Below, in pieces: positions 23,920 to 33,127 of a stretch of 47,094 nucleotides of DNA. The notes under the pieces were generated by a model, which was not told the DNA's origin, ran no database searches, and was given only the letters and a program-made list of their open reading frames with translations. The position numbers and the translations under genes are program-made. Each line of letters begins with the position of its first letter. Position 1 is the first letter of the stretch. This DNA is from CAYJPA01 sp964371945. Its GTDB lineage: Bacteria; Chloroflexota; Chloroflexia; Thermomicrobiales; UBA6265. The DNA is taken from positions 1-47,094 of the forward strand of contig CAYJPA010000045.1 of NCBI GenBank assembly GCA_964371945.1, written 5' to 3'.

Positions 23920-25929
23920 TTGCGCGTGGCCGACAAGCTTCGGTGGGGGATTATTGGCGCTGGGGCGATCGCGCAGACCTTCGCCAAGGGTGTTGCCGGC
24001 TCGAAAACTGGCGAGATGCTGGCTGTCGGCAGTCGTGAGCTGGCAACCGCCGAGGCATTCGGGGAACGGTTCGGTGTGCCTCGGCGGTATGACGGCTATG
24101 AGGCAGTGCTCGCCGATCCCGACGTTGACGCGGTCTATGTTGCCACGCCGCACACGCTCCATGCCGAATGGGCGATCCGTGCCGCCGAAGCGGGTAAGCA
24201 CATACTGATCGAGAAACCGCTCGGGATCAACCACGCCGAGGCGATGGCGGTGGTCGAGGCAGCCCGGCGGCATGATGTCTTCTTAATGGAAGGGTTCATG
24301 TATCGCTGTCATCCGCAGACGGCGAAACTGGTCGAATTGATCCGCGATGGCGCGATCGGCGCGGTGCGCGCGATCGAGGCGTCGTTCGGATTTCGTCTTG
24401 GCTGGAATCCCGAGCACCGGCTGCTGAAACACGGTCTTGCCGGCGGCGGGATTCTCGATGTCGGCGGCTATCCGGTGTCGATTTCGCGGCTGATCGCGGG
24501 CGCGGCGACCGGGATCGATTTCGCAGATCCGATAGAGGTTCACGGTGCCGCTCACATCGGGGCTGAGAGCCGGGTCGACGAATGGGCGGTGGCGACGCTG
24601 CGATTTCCGGGCGACATCGTCGCGCAAGTCGGCACGGCTTGCCGGCTCGATATGGAGAATGTCGTTCGCATCTTCGGCGACGAGGGGCAAATCCTGGTTT
24701 CCGCGCCGTGGACGTTGCGCGGAAGCAGTCTGACGAGCACGATCGTGGTCAAACGGCCGGACGAAGCCGCGCCGCGCGAGATTGCGATCACGGCGGACGC
24801 TGATCCCTGGGCGATCGAAGCGGACACGGTGGGCCGGTATCTGAAGGCAAGGCAGGCAGCGTCGCCGGCGATGAGCTGGAACGATTCGCTTGGCAACTTG
24901 AAAGCGCTGGATGGCTGGCGGGAATCGATCGGTCTTGTCTACGATGCCGAACGGCTTGAAGCCCCCGTGCAGCGGCTCTCGGCACGTCCGCTGGCGGTAC
25001 AACCCAAAGCCCCAATGATTTATGGCGAGATCGCGGGCGTCGGGAAGCCGATCTCACGCCTCGTGATGGGTGTCGATAACCAGCGGACAATGCCGCACGC
25101 CGCCGTGATGTTCGACGATTTCTTCGAAAAGGGCGGGACCTGTTTCGACACCGCGTGGGTCTACGGCGGTGGAGTGTGCGAGCCCGTGCTGGGACGCTGG
25201 ATCGAGGACCGCGGCGTGCGCGATCGGGTGGTCATTCTCGGCAAAGGCGCACACACACCATTCTGCGCACCGGAAGCGATCGGCACGCAACTGACGCAGA
25301 GTCTCGACCGGCTGCGAACGGATTACGTCGATATTTACATGATGCATCGCGACAATCCCGCCGTTCCGGTCGGCGAGTTTATCGATGCGTTGAACGAGCA
25401 GCAGCGAGCCGGACGAATGCGGGTCTTTGGCGCATCGAACTGGTCGATCGAGCGGATCGAAGCGGCGAACGAGTATGCCGCCCAAAATGGTGTCAACGGC
25501 TTTGCCGCGATCAGCAACAACTTCAGCCTGGCGTGGATGATCGAGGCGCCGTGGACGGGTTGTCTCTCGGCCTCTGACCCGCGGTGGCGAGAATGGCTGA
25601 CGCGTACGCAGATGCCGTTGATGCCGTGGTCAAGTCAGGCGCGTGGCTTCTTTACCGGCCGCGCGGCGCCCGGCAATTTCTCTGATCCGGAATTGGCCCG
25701 ATGCTGGTACAGCGACGACAACTTCGAGCGGCTTGCGCGGGTGAACCGATTGGCGAAGGAGCGAGGAGTGTCGGCCATCGCGATCGCGTTAGCGTGGGTG
25801 CTTGACCAGCCGTTTCCGACCTTTCCTTTAATAGGACCCCGAACGCTATCTGAAACGCGGACATCGCTACCGGCTCTCAACGTCAATTTGACGGAGAACG
25901 AACTGGTCTGGCTCAACCTGGAGGTATAA
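23920..25929 (+). CDS. Fused Gfo/Idh/MocA oxidoreductase and aldo/keto reductase
   Basis: 669 aa from a TTG at 23920; a GTG at 23926 with GGGAG 6 nt upstream is equally good. Residues 5-345 are a Gfo/Idh/MocA enzyme: GIIGAGAIAQTF (10-21), catalytic lysine K99 in EKPLGIN, and GGGILDVGGYP (175-185). Residues 365-669 are an aldo/keto reductase with its tetrad D410, Y415, K442 and H476, and the late NADP-site region GPRTLSETRTSL. Both halves look intact, so one chain could carry out two linked redox steps on a sugar or cyclitol, for example oxidation at one carbon and reduction at another. Such fusions are known in scattered bacteria; the substrate is unknown. Confidence 0.9.
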   Translation: MRVADKLRWGIIGAGAIAQTFAKGVAGSKTGEMLAVGSRELATAEAFGERFGVPRRYDGYEAVLADPDVDAVYVATPHTLHAEWAIRAAEAGKHILIEKPLGINHAEAMAVVEAARRHDVFLMEGFMYRCHPQTAKLVELIRDGAIGAVRAIEASFGFRLGWNPEHRLLKHGLAGGGILDVGGYPVSISRLIAGAATGIDFADPIEVHGAAHIGAESRVDEWAVATLRFPGDIVAQVGTACRLDMENVVRIFGDEGQILVSAPWTLRGSSLTSTIVVKRPDEAAPREIAITADADPWAIEADTVGRYLKARQAASPAMSWNDSLGNLKALDGWRESIGLVYDAERLEAPVQRLSARPLAVQPKAPMIYGEIAGVGKPISRLVMGVDNQRTMPHAAVMFDDFFEKGGTCFDTAWVYGGGVCEPVLGRWIEDRGVRDRVVILGKGAHTPFCAPEAIGTQLTQSLDRLRTDYVDIYMMHRDNPAVPVGEFIDALNEQQRAGRMRVFGASNWSIERIEAANEYAAQNGVNGFAAISNNFSLAWMIEAPWTGCLSASDPRWREWLTRTQMPLMPWSSQARGFFTGRAAPGNFSDPELARCWYSDDNFERLARVNRLAKERGVSAIAIALAWVLDQPFPTFPLIGPRTLSETRTSLPALNVNLTENELVWLNLEV

Positions 25930-25999
25930 GACGGACTTGGCACGCCTGGAATTTCGAGATGGCTTCCCATCGCGGACTGTTGTCTGTTACCTCTTTATT

Positions 26000-26014
26000 A
26001 CCCTACTAGGGTAT
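26000..26014. promoter_or_regulatory. Operator-like palindrome before the MMPL gene
   Basis: TACCCTA-C-TAGGGTA is a perfect inverted repeat with a 1-bp centre. It lies in a short AT-rich stretch, overlapping a possible -10 TATGGT at 26013-26018, about 155 bp before the MMPL start. Repressor control is likely, but no regulator gene is adjacent. The 240-bp gap also contains a 13-codon reading frame at 26029 that I do not call a gene. Confidence 0.5.
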
Positions 26015-26170
26015 GGTACCATCAGAATGGCAGGACTTCCGTTTGGGAAGCTTTACGCGGAAGAGTAATCGTGAAGCACTCGTCGGTTGTCGCAAAGAAG
26101 TGAAGAACTGGTTCTCCGGCCCGCGGCATCGGACGCATCTGCAGTTACGAGAAAGAGGAACGGCAAGAAG

Positions 26171-28348
26171 ATGGCAAGCTCGGATGTAGGCAAGCATTTC
26201 TCCAGTGCGCATGATCTGGCTCCAGATGTGCCGGAGATCCATCCGCTCGATCGCCTTTCGCGGTGGGTGGGTAGTCATCGACGCCTCATTCTTCTGTCGT
26301 GGGGATTGCTTATTCTGCTCGCCGCTCCGCTTGCCCTCACATTGAATGGGGCGCTCTCGGGCGCCGGTTGGGATGCCGGCGGCTCGGTTTCGGAAGAGGT
26401 GCGGGAAGAGTTGAAGACCACGTTCCCGGACTTCGGCGCCGAAGCCGCGGTTGTCGTCTATCAACAGGAATCGCCGATCAGAGACGATCCGAGCGGTTTC
26501 AACCAGCTCGTGACAACGCTTGGGTCCGCTCCTAACGCGACGATGATGCTCAATCCGCTCGAGCAGCCGGCAGAATCCGGGCTCGTTTCGGCTGACGGGA
26601 AAACGGCACTGATCCCGATGAGCCTCTCCGGCGACGTGGATGCCGATCTGCCGGAATCCGCTGGTGAGTTGATCAACTACGTGGACGACATCGAGTTGGC
26701 GGACAGCGCACGAGCCGAGGTAACGGGCGAATGGCCGGTTTGGTCCGACTTCAACAAAACCAACGAAGAGGCGCTTCACCGCGCCGAACTGCTCTCCGGG
26801 CTGCCGAGCATGATCCTGCTCTTTATCGCCTTCGGGTCGCTGATCGCCGCAGGACTTCCACTGATTCTCGCGATTGCCGGGATCGCCTTTGGTTTCGGCG
26901 CGCTGCATCTCATTGGATTGGTCACGCCGCTCTCCGTTTGGTCGATGAACTTCTCGATGATGATCGGTCTCGCGGTGGGAATCGACTACAGCCTCTTCAT
27001 CGTGACGCGCTACCGCGAGGAGCGTTATCAGGGAAAAGGCGCGATCGATGCCATGGGCATCACGCTCTCCACGGCCGGATTCGCCGTGCTGCTGTCGGCG
27101 CTCGCGGTCGTGCTCTCCCTGGCCGCGGTTTTCATCGTGCCGGTCATGGTTTTCCGCGCGATGGCTTTGGGCATGATCCTCTCGGTTTCTGCTGTTGCGG
27201 TCGCCGCGCTGACCCTGCTCCCGGTGATCCTGCTCGCGATGGGCGATCGCGTGCTGGAAACGGGCAAACAGCACAAAGCGGAGGAGCATGACGAACGCCT
27301 CTGGGCCAGATGGACCCGAGCCTCCCTTCGCCGCCCCGGCATCGCGCTCGCCGCAGGACTCATCCTACTTGGCGCGCTGGTTGTGCCCGCGTTTGGCATG
27401 CGACTCGGCATGCCGGATGCCAGCGTGGTGGACGAGGGCCGCTCAAGCCGGGACGGCTATGAGCTGCTCGTGTCCGCGTTCGGCGAAGGAGCCGCGGCCC
27501 CGCTCTACATCACGGTCGACACGGCCGAGGCAGACCAGGTGGTTGCGCTTGCGGCGGCCAACGAGGAGGTGGTCGATGCCCGCATTGCCACGGCGGCGAA
27601 TGCTGCCGGCAGGGTGGTGGTGCGCGTGACAGCGCGCGAAGGCACGGGGTCGGAGAGCACGATGAATCTCGTCGACGATCTTCGCGGCCAGCTCGACGGC
27701 GCGGCGCCCACCGCGCTTGTTGGCGGTCCGGCCTCCCAGAACCACGATCTCGTTTCCGTTCTCACCGGGCGGGCACCTTATGCGATCGGGATCATCATGA
27801 TCGGGGCGTTCATGCTGCTCCTGCTCATTTTCCGCAGTCTGGTCGTGGCCGCGGTGTCGGTCTTCCTCAACCTGCTCAGTGTCGGCGCCGCGTTTGGGTT
27901 TGCGACGCTCGTTTTCCAGCACGGTTGGGGCGCAAATTTGATCGGAATCGAGTACCAGGGCTTCGTCGACGCCTGGGCGCCGCTCTTTTTCTTCGCGCTT
28001 CTCTTCGGCCTGTCGATGGATTACCAGCTCTTTTTGCTGGCGGCGATCCGAGAGCGATACGAACAAACAGGAGACACGGCGGTGGCCGTTCAAGACGGAA
28101 TTGCCCGGACCGGACGCCCGATCACGAACGCCGCATTGGTGATGATCGTCGTTTTCATCGCCTTCGGGGTGACTGGGCCGATTCCGCCCACGGAGTTGGG
28201 GATCACGCTCGCGTTCGCCGTTTTGCTTGACGCGACGGTGGTGCGGATGCTGTTGGTGCCCGCGATCATGGTGATGCTCGGCGAGCGCAATTGGTGGTTG
28301 CCGGCGTGGCTGGGCAGGCGGCTGCCGCTGATCGAGTTCAGCCATTGA
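26171..28348 (+). CDS. MMPL-family RND transporter
   Basis: 725 aa from ATG 26171; upstream in-frame TTG 26087 has no ribosome site and gives an Arg/Lys-rich non-family extension. The protein has about 12 membrane segments in two repeats: helix 1 (about 37-55), a periplasmic domain (to about 210), five helices including MNFSMMIGLAVGIDYSLFIVTRYREE, a second helix-periplasm unit, and a last five-helix block with FFFALLFGLSMDYQLFLLAAIRERYE. The Asp-Tyr pairs in both repeats are the proton-relay sites of MMPL proteins. The family exports lipids or small hydrophobic molecules using the proton gradient. It is a single-gene unit with palindrome 26000-26014 upstream and a terminator downstream. Confidence 0.92.
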   Translation: MASSDVGKHFSSAHDLAPDVPEIHPLDRLSRWVGSHRRLILLSWGLLILLAAPLALTLNGALSGAGWDAGGSVSEEVREELKTTFPDFGAEAAVVVYQQESPIRDDPSGFNQLVTTLGSAPNATMMLNPLEQPAESGLVSADGKTALIPMSLSGDVDADLPESAGELINYVDDIELADSARAEVTGEWPVWSDFNKTNEEALHRAELLSGLPSMILLFIAFGSLIAAGLPLILAIAGIAFGFGALHLIGLVTPLSVWSMNFSMMIGLAVGIDYSLFIVTRYREERYQGKGAIDAMGITLSTAGFAVLLSALAVVLSLAAVFIVPVMVFRAMALGMILSVSAVAVAALTLLPVILLAMGDRVLETGKQHKAEEHDERLWARWTRASLRRPGIALAAGLILLGALVVPAFGMRLGMPDASVVDEGRSSRDGYELLVSAFGEGAAAPLYITVDTAEADQVVALAAANEEVVDARIATAANAAGRVVVRVTAREGTGSESTMNLVDDLRGQLDGAAPTALVGGPASQNHDLVSVLTGRAPYAIGIIMIGAFMLLLLIFRSLVVAAVSVFLNLLSVGAAFGFATLVFQHGWGANLIGIEYQGFVDAWAPLFFFALLFGLSMDYQLFLLAAIRERYEQTGDTAVAVQDGIARTGRPITNAALVMIVVFIAFGVTGPIPPTELGITLAFAVLLDATVVRMLLVPAIMVMLGERNWWLPAWLGRRLPLIEFSH

Positions 28349-28395
28349 GCGAGCGGTGACGAGCAGGCGGCTATTGCTAAAGAGCGATTCGAAGA

Positions 28396-28423
28396 CGGGC
28401 CGAGATACAAACTCGGCCCGTTT
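28396..28423. terminator. Bidirectional terminator between MMPL and secreted-protein genes
   Basis: Perfect 9-bp stem CGGGCCGAG/CTCGGCCCG, loop ATACAAA, followed by TTTCGTTAAT on the plus strand. It lies between convergent stops at 28348 and 28444. Confidence 0.7.
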
Positions 28424-28443
28424 CGTTAATCACGAATTGCCGG

Positions 28444-29775
28444 TCAGTTCGCGACCGGAACCGGAGTTCCTCGATCTTCCTCTGAGAGGCTTTTGGCGAT
28501 GAAGACCCAGACCTTGCTCAAGGTGGCATTTTCAGGATCAACTGAGAGGTACGCGATTCCTGAGTAGCTCGAGCCTCGCATCTCCCGCAAACCGATGACA
28601 ATGGATCCATCCGGCTGGCGAATTCCGCCGATCTCGCCGCAGGCAAGGATCGAATTCGGCTTTGTCACGTCCGCGCGCACAACGATCACGTGAGGCGGGG
28701 CCAACAGGTCGTCGATGGACATGTTCACCGTGCTGAGGGAGCGTGCGCCGGCAACGGCATCCCCGGCTCCAGCGCTCTTTCCGACGCCCTTGGCGAGTGC
28801 CAACAACACGATTGTGGCATCGGGAATGGGGTTCTCACATGTTCCGGCCTGGATAGACGCCGGTCGTCCGAGCATCTGTGAACCGCTTCCTGAGGGCTCG
28901 ACCAATGGCTCATCGTCGCTAACGGTGGTCCCTTCGACTGGGATGTAGATGATGAAGGCGTAGTAGCCGTACGCGTCACCGCCGCCGCCCGATCCACGCA
29001 CAAGATCGACCGTGGCGATGGTCATGGGATCGTAGCCCGGCGCGGGCACATAACCTTCGGGCAATCCGCCGATCTCCGTGATGGTCAGCATCGAGTCGAG
29101 CGGCACACTGTCGATCATAGCGACTGAGAGGCCGAGATCGAAGACGAATCGAGAGGTGAAGATGCCACCGGCGACGGGCACCCCGTCCGCTTCCACGGAG
29201 ACGATCACACCCTCGATCGGTTCACAGTCAACGATATCGGCATCGGCAAATGGGCACGCGAGCGTTGCGATCATCGGCGATTGTGTGGGCACTTCAGGGA
29301 AGAGGTAGTAGAGCTCGATCTCGACTGAGGGTTCGGTTGGAGTCAAGTTTGCTATCGTGAAACCATTGCCAACCGGTACCCCGTCGATCACGAAGATGCC
29401 GCCGTGGGAGCCCAGGGGCGCATCGTTCAGCACCACCATAAACTCGGTGCTGCCCTCATCGAGGAGCGGCAATCCGTCCCAAACGTACGTGGAACCGTCG
29501 AACGTTGCATGGGACGGTCCGAGATTCGTCCGTTCCGGCTCGCCGTAAACAACTCGAATGTTCGGGATCTCGGAGGGTTCGCACTGGTTTGGGTCGAGCG
29601 CGTCCTCTGCCATGCCCCACGGGCAGATGAATGCCTCGATGGAGATGGTCCCGGTTTGGTCGGAGATCGAAGGCAACGCGGCGTTTGAGGCGGTGGTTAT
29701 GGCCGATACGAGGCCGGAGAGCACGAGCATTGTGGCAATGACTGATATGAACATTCGTCTCTTCCAGGTGAACAT
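28444..29775 (-). CDS. Secreted CGEIGG-family protein (paralogue 2)
   Basis: 443 aa from ATG 29775, with AAAGGA about 8 nt upstream; the frame is open further but those codons overlap the upstream gene's end. It has a signal peptide (about 1-35), an N-terminal block with FICPWGMAEDALDPNQCEPSEI, a beta-rich middle with the PEGYVPAPGYDPMT motif, a Ser/Pro linker, and a C-terminal domain of about 120 aa with ILACGEIGG, DGSIVIGLREMRGSSYSG, VFIAKSLSEED and tail PVPVAN. It aligns along its whole length with the frameshifted gene at 1371-2712. The even cysteines suggest disulphides. No known catalytic motif is visible; a surface or matrix protein is likely. The paralogue lies 41 bp upstream, in one operon. 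Confidence 0.8.
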   Translation of the reverse strand: MFTWKRRMFISVIATMLVLSGLVSAITTASNAALPSISDQTGTISIEAFICPWGMAEDALDPNQCEPSEIPNIRVVYGEPERTNLGPSHATFDGSTYVWDGLPLLDEGSTEFMVVLNDAPLGSHGGIFVIDGVPVGNGFTIANLTPTEPSVEIELYYLFPEVPTQSPMIATLACPFADADIVDCEPIEGVIVSVEADGVPVAGGIFTSRFVFDLGLSVAMIDSVPLDSMLTITEIGGLPEGYVPAPGYDPMTIATVDLVRGSGGGGDAYGYYAFIIYIPVEGTTVSDDEPLVEPSGSGSQMLGRPASIQAGTCENPIPDATIVLLALAKGVGKSAGAGDAVAGARSLSTVNMSIDDLLAPPHVIVVRADVTKPNSILACGEIGGIRQPDGSIVIGLREMRGSSYSGIAYLSVDPENATLSKVWVFIAKSLSEEDRGTPVPVAN

Positions 29776-29816
29776 GTGCTTGGTCCTTTCAGTGCCGAGG
29801 GTGACGGAAAGCGTCG

Positions 29817-31199
29817 TCAGTTCGCGACCGGCGACGCTTCCGGAGAGGCGACCGGCGGCAGTGTGGCGGTTGGTTGCTCTTCCTCTGCCAGCTTGTGACC
29901 GATGAAGAGCCAAACGTCCGTTTTGCTTGGGTCGTCCGGGTTTGGGGTCAGATAGGCGATGCCCTCATAGCCCGAGTGACGCATCTCGCGCAATCCGACC
30001 ACGAGCGAACCGTCCGGCAAGACGGTCCCGCCGATCTCGCCACAGACGAGATATGCGCTCATTTTGTCGACGCTCTTGTGCACGTTGATCGAGTATTCCG
30101 TGTTCAGGAGCTCTTCGATCGAGATGTCGATCGTGCTAAACGACATCTCACCACCGGCAGCGCGGCCGGACCCCTCTTTGGCCCCGGCATAGGTTGCCAG
30201 CGCGACAAGATCGATGCTCGGCACCCGTTTCAGTGTTCCGCACGCGCCTGGATGAATGTGGGCCGGGCGTTCGGTCAACGGCGCCTCGGAGGGCTCGACC
30301 ACTGTTCCGCGGGTGGCGGTCGGCTCTGGTTCCGTCCATTCCTCGGTTGACTCGATTGTTGGCTCTGGTTCGAGCTGCAGGAGGTTGATGAACGCGGCGA
30401 ACTCAATCGGCGCGTCGATATCCGGAAATGGGACGCCGAACGTCAGGGGATTGAATCGAGGCGCATAGCCAACAGGAACCGTGTCTTCATCCTCGGTGAC
30501 GATCACAGTCGAGCCCCACGGGAGCTCAATGCGGCACTGTCCGCTGAGACCGCTGGGCGAAAGTTCCGTGACGCAATTGCCGTAGAACGTTCCATCTTCA
30601 TCTACTGCTTCAAACCAGATTCCGATCCCTGGCATGCAAGCCGGATCTCGTGACCGCAGGAACATCCCGGCCGGCATGCTGGTGCAATTGACCACGTCGA
30701 TTGGAACGTTCAGTCTTGTTTCGTCGGGATAGCGAAAGAAGTAGATCTGCACGAACGACGAGGGTTCATCGACACTCAGAGCCAGACCCGCAACGCCAGA
30801 TTCCAGCGTGAGATTGTCCGCCATGATTCGGTCATCGCCTAGAAAGACAGACTGGCGATAGTTGTGCGGAAGAGGACGCGCCAGGAGGGTGAAAACTGTT
30901 TCCCCTGCCGGCGAAAGCGGCAGTCCGTCCCACGTGACCGCGGAACCATCCCAGGTGGCGTCGGCGAGGGTGAGCGGGAAGTCCTCATTTGCGAGCCAAT
31001 TGATGGCCATGTTTGTCAATTCGAGCTCGACGCATTGATCGGCGACCAATGTATCCGCGGTCATCCCGCGAGGACATGAGTAGCCCTGCACGGTGATCGA
31101 GCCGGTTGCAGTCTGTGCCTGAGCCGCGGTTGTCAATCCGGGGTTAGCGGCAAACAAGATAAGGGCTACCGCCAAACGGACCAGTGGTGCGCGTAACAT
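29817..31199 (-). CDS. Secreted CGEIGG-family protein (paralogue 3)
   Basis: 460 aa with a signal peptide (about 1-29, ending AAQAQ). The N-terminal block has YSCPRGMTADTLVADQCVELEL; the middle part is more diverged from the other two copies and holds an extra cysteine-containing loop (about 165-215) with CMPGIGIWFEAVDEDG. A Glu/Pro/Thr-rich linker (about 285-320) leads to the shared C-terminal domain: LVCGEIGG, DGSLVVGLREMRHSGYEG, TPNPDDPSKTDVWLFIGHKL and tail VASPEASPVAN. It is the first gene of the two-gene unit. The function is unknown. The conserved C-terminal domain with variable front parts suggests a common sorting or assembly module, which is an inference. Confidence 0.8.
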   Translation of the reverse strand: MLRAPLVRLAVALILFAANPGLTTAAQAQTATGSITVQGYSCPRGMTADTLVADQCVELELTNMAINWLANEDFPLTLADATWDGSAVTWDGLPLSPAGETVFTLLARPLPHNYRQSVFLGDDRIMADNLTLESGVAGLALSVDEPSSFVQIYFFRYPDETRLNVPIDVVNCTSMPAGMFLRSRDPACMPGIGIWFEAVDEDGTFYGNCVTELSPSGLSGQCRIELPWGSTVIVTEDEDTVPVGYAPRFNPLTFGVPFPDIDAPIEFAAFINLLQLEPEPTIESTEEWTEPEPTATRGTVVEPSEAPLTERPAHIHPGACGTLKRVPSIDLVALATYAGAKEGSGRAAGGEMSFSTIDISIEELLNTEYSINVHKSVDKMSAYLVCGEIGGTVLPDGSLVVGLREMRHSGYEGIAYLTPNPDDPSKTDVWLFIGHKLAEEEQPTATLPPVASPEASPVAN

Positions 31200-31592
31200 G
31201 GATGTACTCCCTCTTCGTTGCGCGTTCAGATCGGTATCAACGTTTTCCGCTCGGCATGGTTAGACGGTATGCCGTCTGTCGCCACATCAACTTGACCCTA
31301 GTTTGACTCCCATTACACAAAAGCCGCGTCACGAAGCGGACGATTTGCGTGAAAAATACATGACAAACCGGACAATGACCGAATGACACGGGGTGTTAAG
31401 TAACCGCGCGGGGATTCCCGACATTTTCAACAAGAAAGGCTGAATGAAACGAAGCCCGCCGTCCCGATCGGGGCGGCGGTTCTCACAGACCAGATCGGAG
31501 CTGAAGTAATCAGCGTGCAGCTCGGCGTCAGGACCCGAGGGCCAGAGCGCCGGCCGATGGGTGCGTTCGGTTGTTGGAAGACCATCCAGGAG
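31200..31592 (-). other. Intergenic region upstream of the paired secreted-protein genes
   Basis: 393 bp, all serving minus-strand genes. A palindrome AGACGG-TATG-CCGTCT lies at 31262-31277, about 65 bp before the start at 31199, and may be an operator. At 31456-31479 lies the terminator of the DUF4388 gene, listed separately. I see no clear promoter. Confidence 0.4.
31441..31479 (-). terminator. Terminator downstream of the DUF4388 gene
   Basis: CCGCCG-T-CCC (31456-31465) pairs with GGG-G-CGGCGG (31470-31479) around GATC. On the minus strand GCTTCGTTTCATT follows. Confidence 0.55.
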
Positions 31593-32891
31593 TTATCGGC
31601 TCCGGACGGCTTGGGCGGAGAGGAGGGTTGGGTCGGCCGACAAGGCGAGAATCGAGGTCATGGTGGAGCCCGAGGGATTTGGGGCTTCGATCACGGCGTC
31701 GATCTGCCAGGTGTCGCTTCCGCGGGCGAAGACCAGCACCTTTTTGCATTCGCCGGCCACCGGCACATGGGTGTGCAGGATCGCGCTGATCCGGCCGTCA
31801 CGCAGCACTCGGACATCGCGTACGGCCAGGAATGTCTCCTGCTCCTCGGCGCGGAGCGGTCGAACCGGGCCACGCAATGCCTCGATATCCTCGGCCGGCA
31901 ACGGGCCCTGTCGCCTGAAGTGATCGTCCGAAAAGCTGGCGAATGCGCGAAGGGTCAGCCCCGCGTTGAACGAGGCGATGACCTCCCGAACGACGAGCGT
32001 AATCGCCACAATCGACTGAGAACCTGCCGGTGTACCCGCGCGGACATCGGCAAGACTCGGAACTTTAGTGGGCGGGGTTGGCATTTCAAGTGCGCCGAGT
32101 CGAACCACTTCTTCGAGTGTCCGGGCCGGAGCGAGATCGATTGGAACTTGATCGTCGTCTTCCGCGATCGATCGGGCGTCGATCATTCCTCGCTCGTGCA
32201 GGTTGACCACGGCTCGCCAAAGCGAAACTTCCTCAGTCGAGATGCGTTCGCTCAAATCGACCAATGTGCCCGTCTGATTTGCCAGCTGGTCGAGCACCTG
32301 GCGTTCGAGCACCGGCATGTCCTCGCTACGGTTGAGGCTCTTCGGCGTGATCGTGAGCGGAGAGGAAGCCGGCGGCAGAAGTGACCGCAAGGTCATCATT
32401 TCATCGGCGCGGCGAGAGGCCTCGAGCACGATCCGATCGGTTTTGAGCGCGACCAACCCGGTTTTTGTCTTTGGCCGTGCATCCCGCGTGAACATAAAGG
32501 TGCCGTGATTCGCCACGATTACACGCGTCAACGCCTCGACGCATTGCTCTTCGGCGGCTCGTTCCAGATCTTCCTTCGTAACCCAGCCGGCATCGAGCAG
32601 GATCTGCCCAAGCGGGCGCTTTCCTCCTTGCACATCTTGCTCGCGCACCGCCGCATCGAGATTCGATGCGTCCAGAATGCCCAGCCGGAGCAGGATGCGG
32701 CCCAACCGGAGCGCATGGTTACTGGAAGAGACGAGGATCACTTTGCCGCCGGCGAGATAGATCTGCACCTCTCCGTCGTCTGAAATGATCGTCAAGCGAC
32801 CGGTGTGACCGCGATGAGCGAGCACCGAGAGCAACTCCGCGACGCCGATCTCCGAAGTTTCGCCCATGAACGCCACGCGGAATTCCTCCAT
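31593..32891 (-). CDS. DUF4388 (PatA-like) protein with a winged-helix and NTF2-like C-terminus
   Basis: 432 aa from ATG 32891; a GTG at 32876 has GGAGG 8 nt upstream and may be the true start. Residues about 10-150 are a DUF4388 domain: ELLSVLAHRGHTGRLTIISDDGEVQIYLAGGKVI, then LGRILLRLGILD and KRPLGQILLDAGWVTKEDL, a GspE-N-like helical unit. The middle (about 190-250) looks like a helix-turn-helix that counts segments (LANQTGTLVDLSERIST). The last 130 residues resemble an NTF2/SnoaL-like or nuclear-transport-type fold and end in a Ser/Thr/Ala tail. DUF4388 proteins occur with two-component and gliding-type regulators; a signalling adaptor role is probable. It is monocistronic. Confidence 0.75.
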   Translation of the reverse strand: MEEFRVAFMGETSEIGVAELLSVLAHRGHTGRLTIISDDGEVQIYLAGGKVILVSSSNHALRLGRILLRLGILDASNLDAAVREQDVQGGKRPLGQILLDAGWVTKEDLERAAEEQCVEALTRVIVANHGTFMFTRDARPKTKTGLVALKTDRIVLEASRRADEMMTLRSLLPPASSPLTITPKSLNRSEDMPVLERQVLDQLANQTGTLVDLSERISTEEVSLWRAVVNLHERGMIDARSIAEDDDQVPIDLAPARTLEEVVRLGALEMPTPPTKVPSLADVRAGTPAGSQSIVAITLVVREVIASFNAGLTLRAFASFSDDHFRRQGPLPAEDIEALRGPVRPLRAEEQETFLAVRDVRVLRDGRISAILHTHVPVAGECKKVLVFARGSDTWQIDAVIEAPNPSGSTMTSILALSADPTLLSAQAVRSR

Positions 32892-33127
32892 TGGGGATGC
32901 TCGCGCCGGAGAGGCAGACGCTCTCCAAAGACAGCCGGCGCGCGTGGGACTATGGTACGTCCGCCAACGAACGTGACCATATACCCCAGGAGTCCCGACC
33001 TCCCCTCGACACCAAGTGGAATGGGAACCGCGACGCGTAATTCAACGATTCGGGCAATCCCGCGGAGCGGTCACTCCTGGTCGATAATGAGCCGAAGTCA
33101 GTTGCGATGAGAGCGAGGACCCAATTA

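Noticed and set aside
26006..27289. Minus-strand open frame of 427 codons opposite the MMPL gene
   Set aside because: Arg/His/Asp-rich translation typical of antisense frames; the plus-strand MMPL protein has all family motifs.
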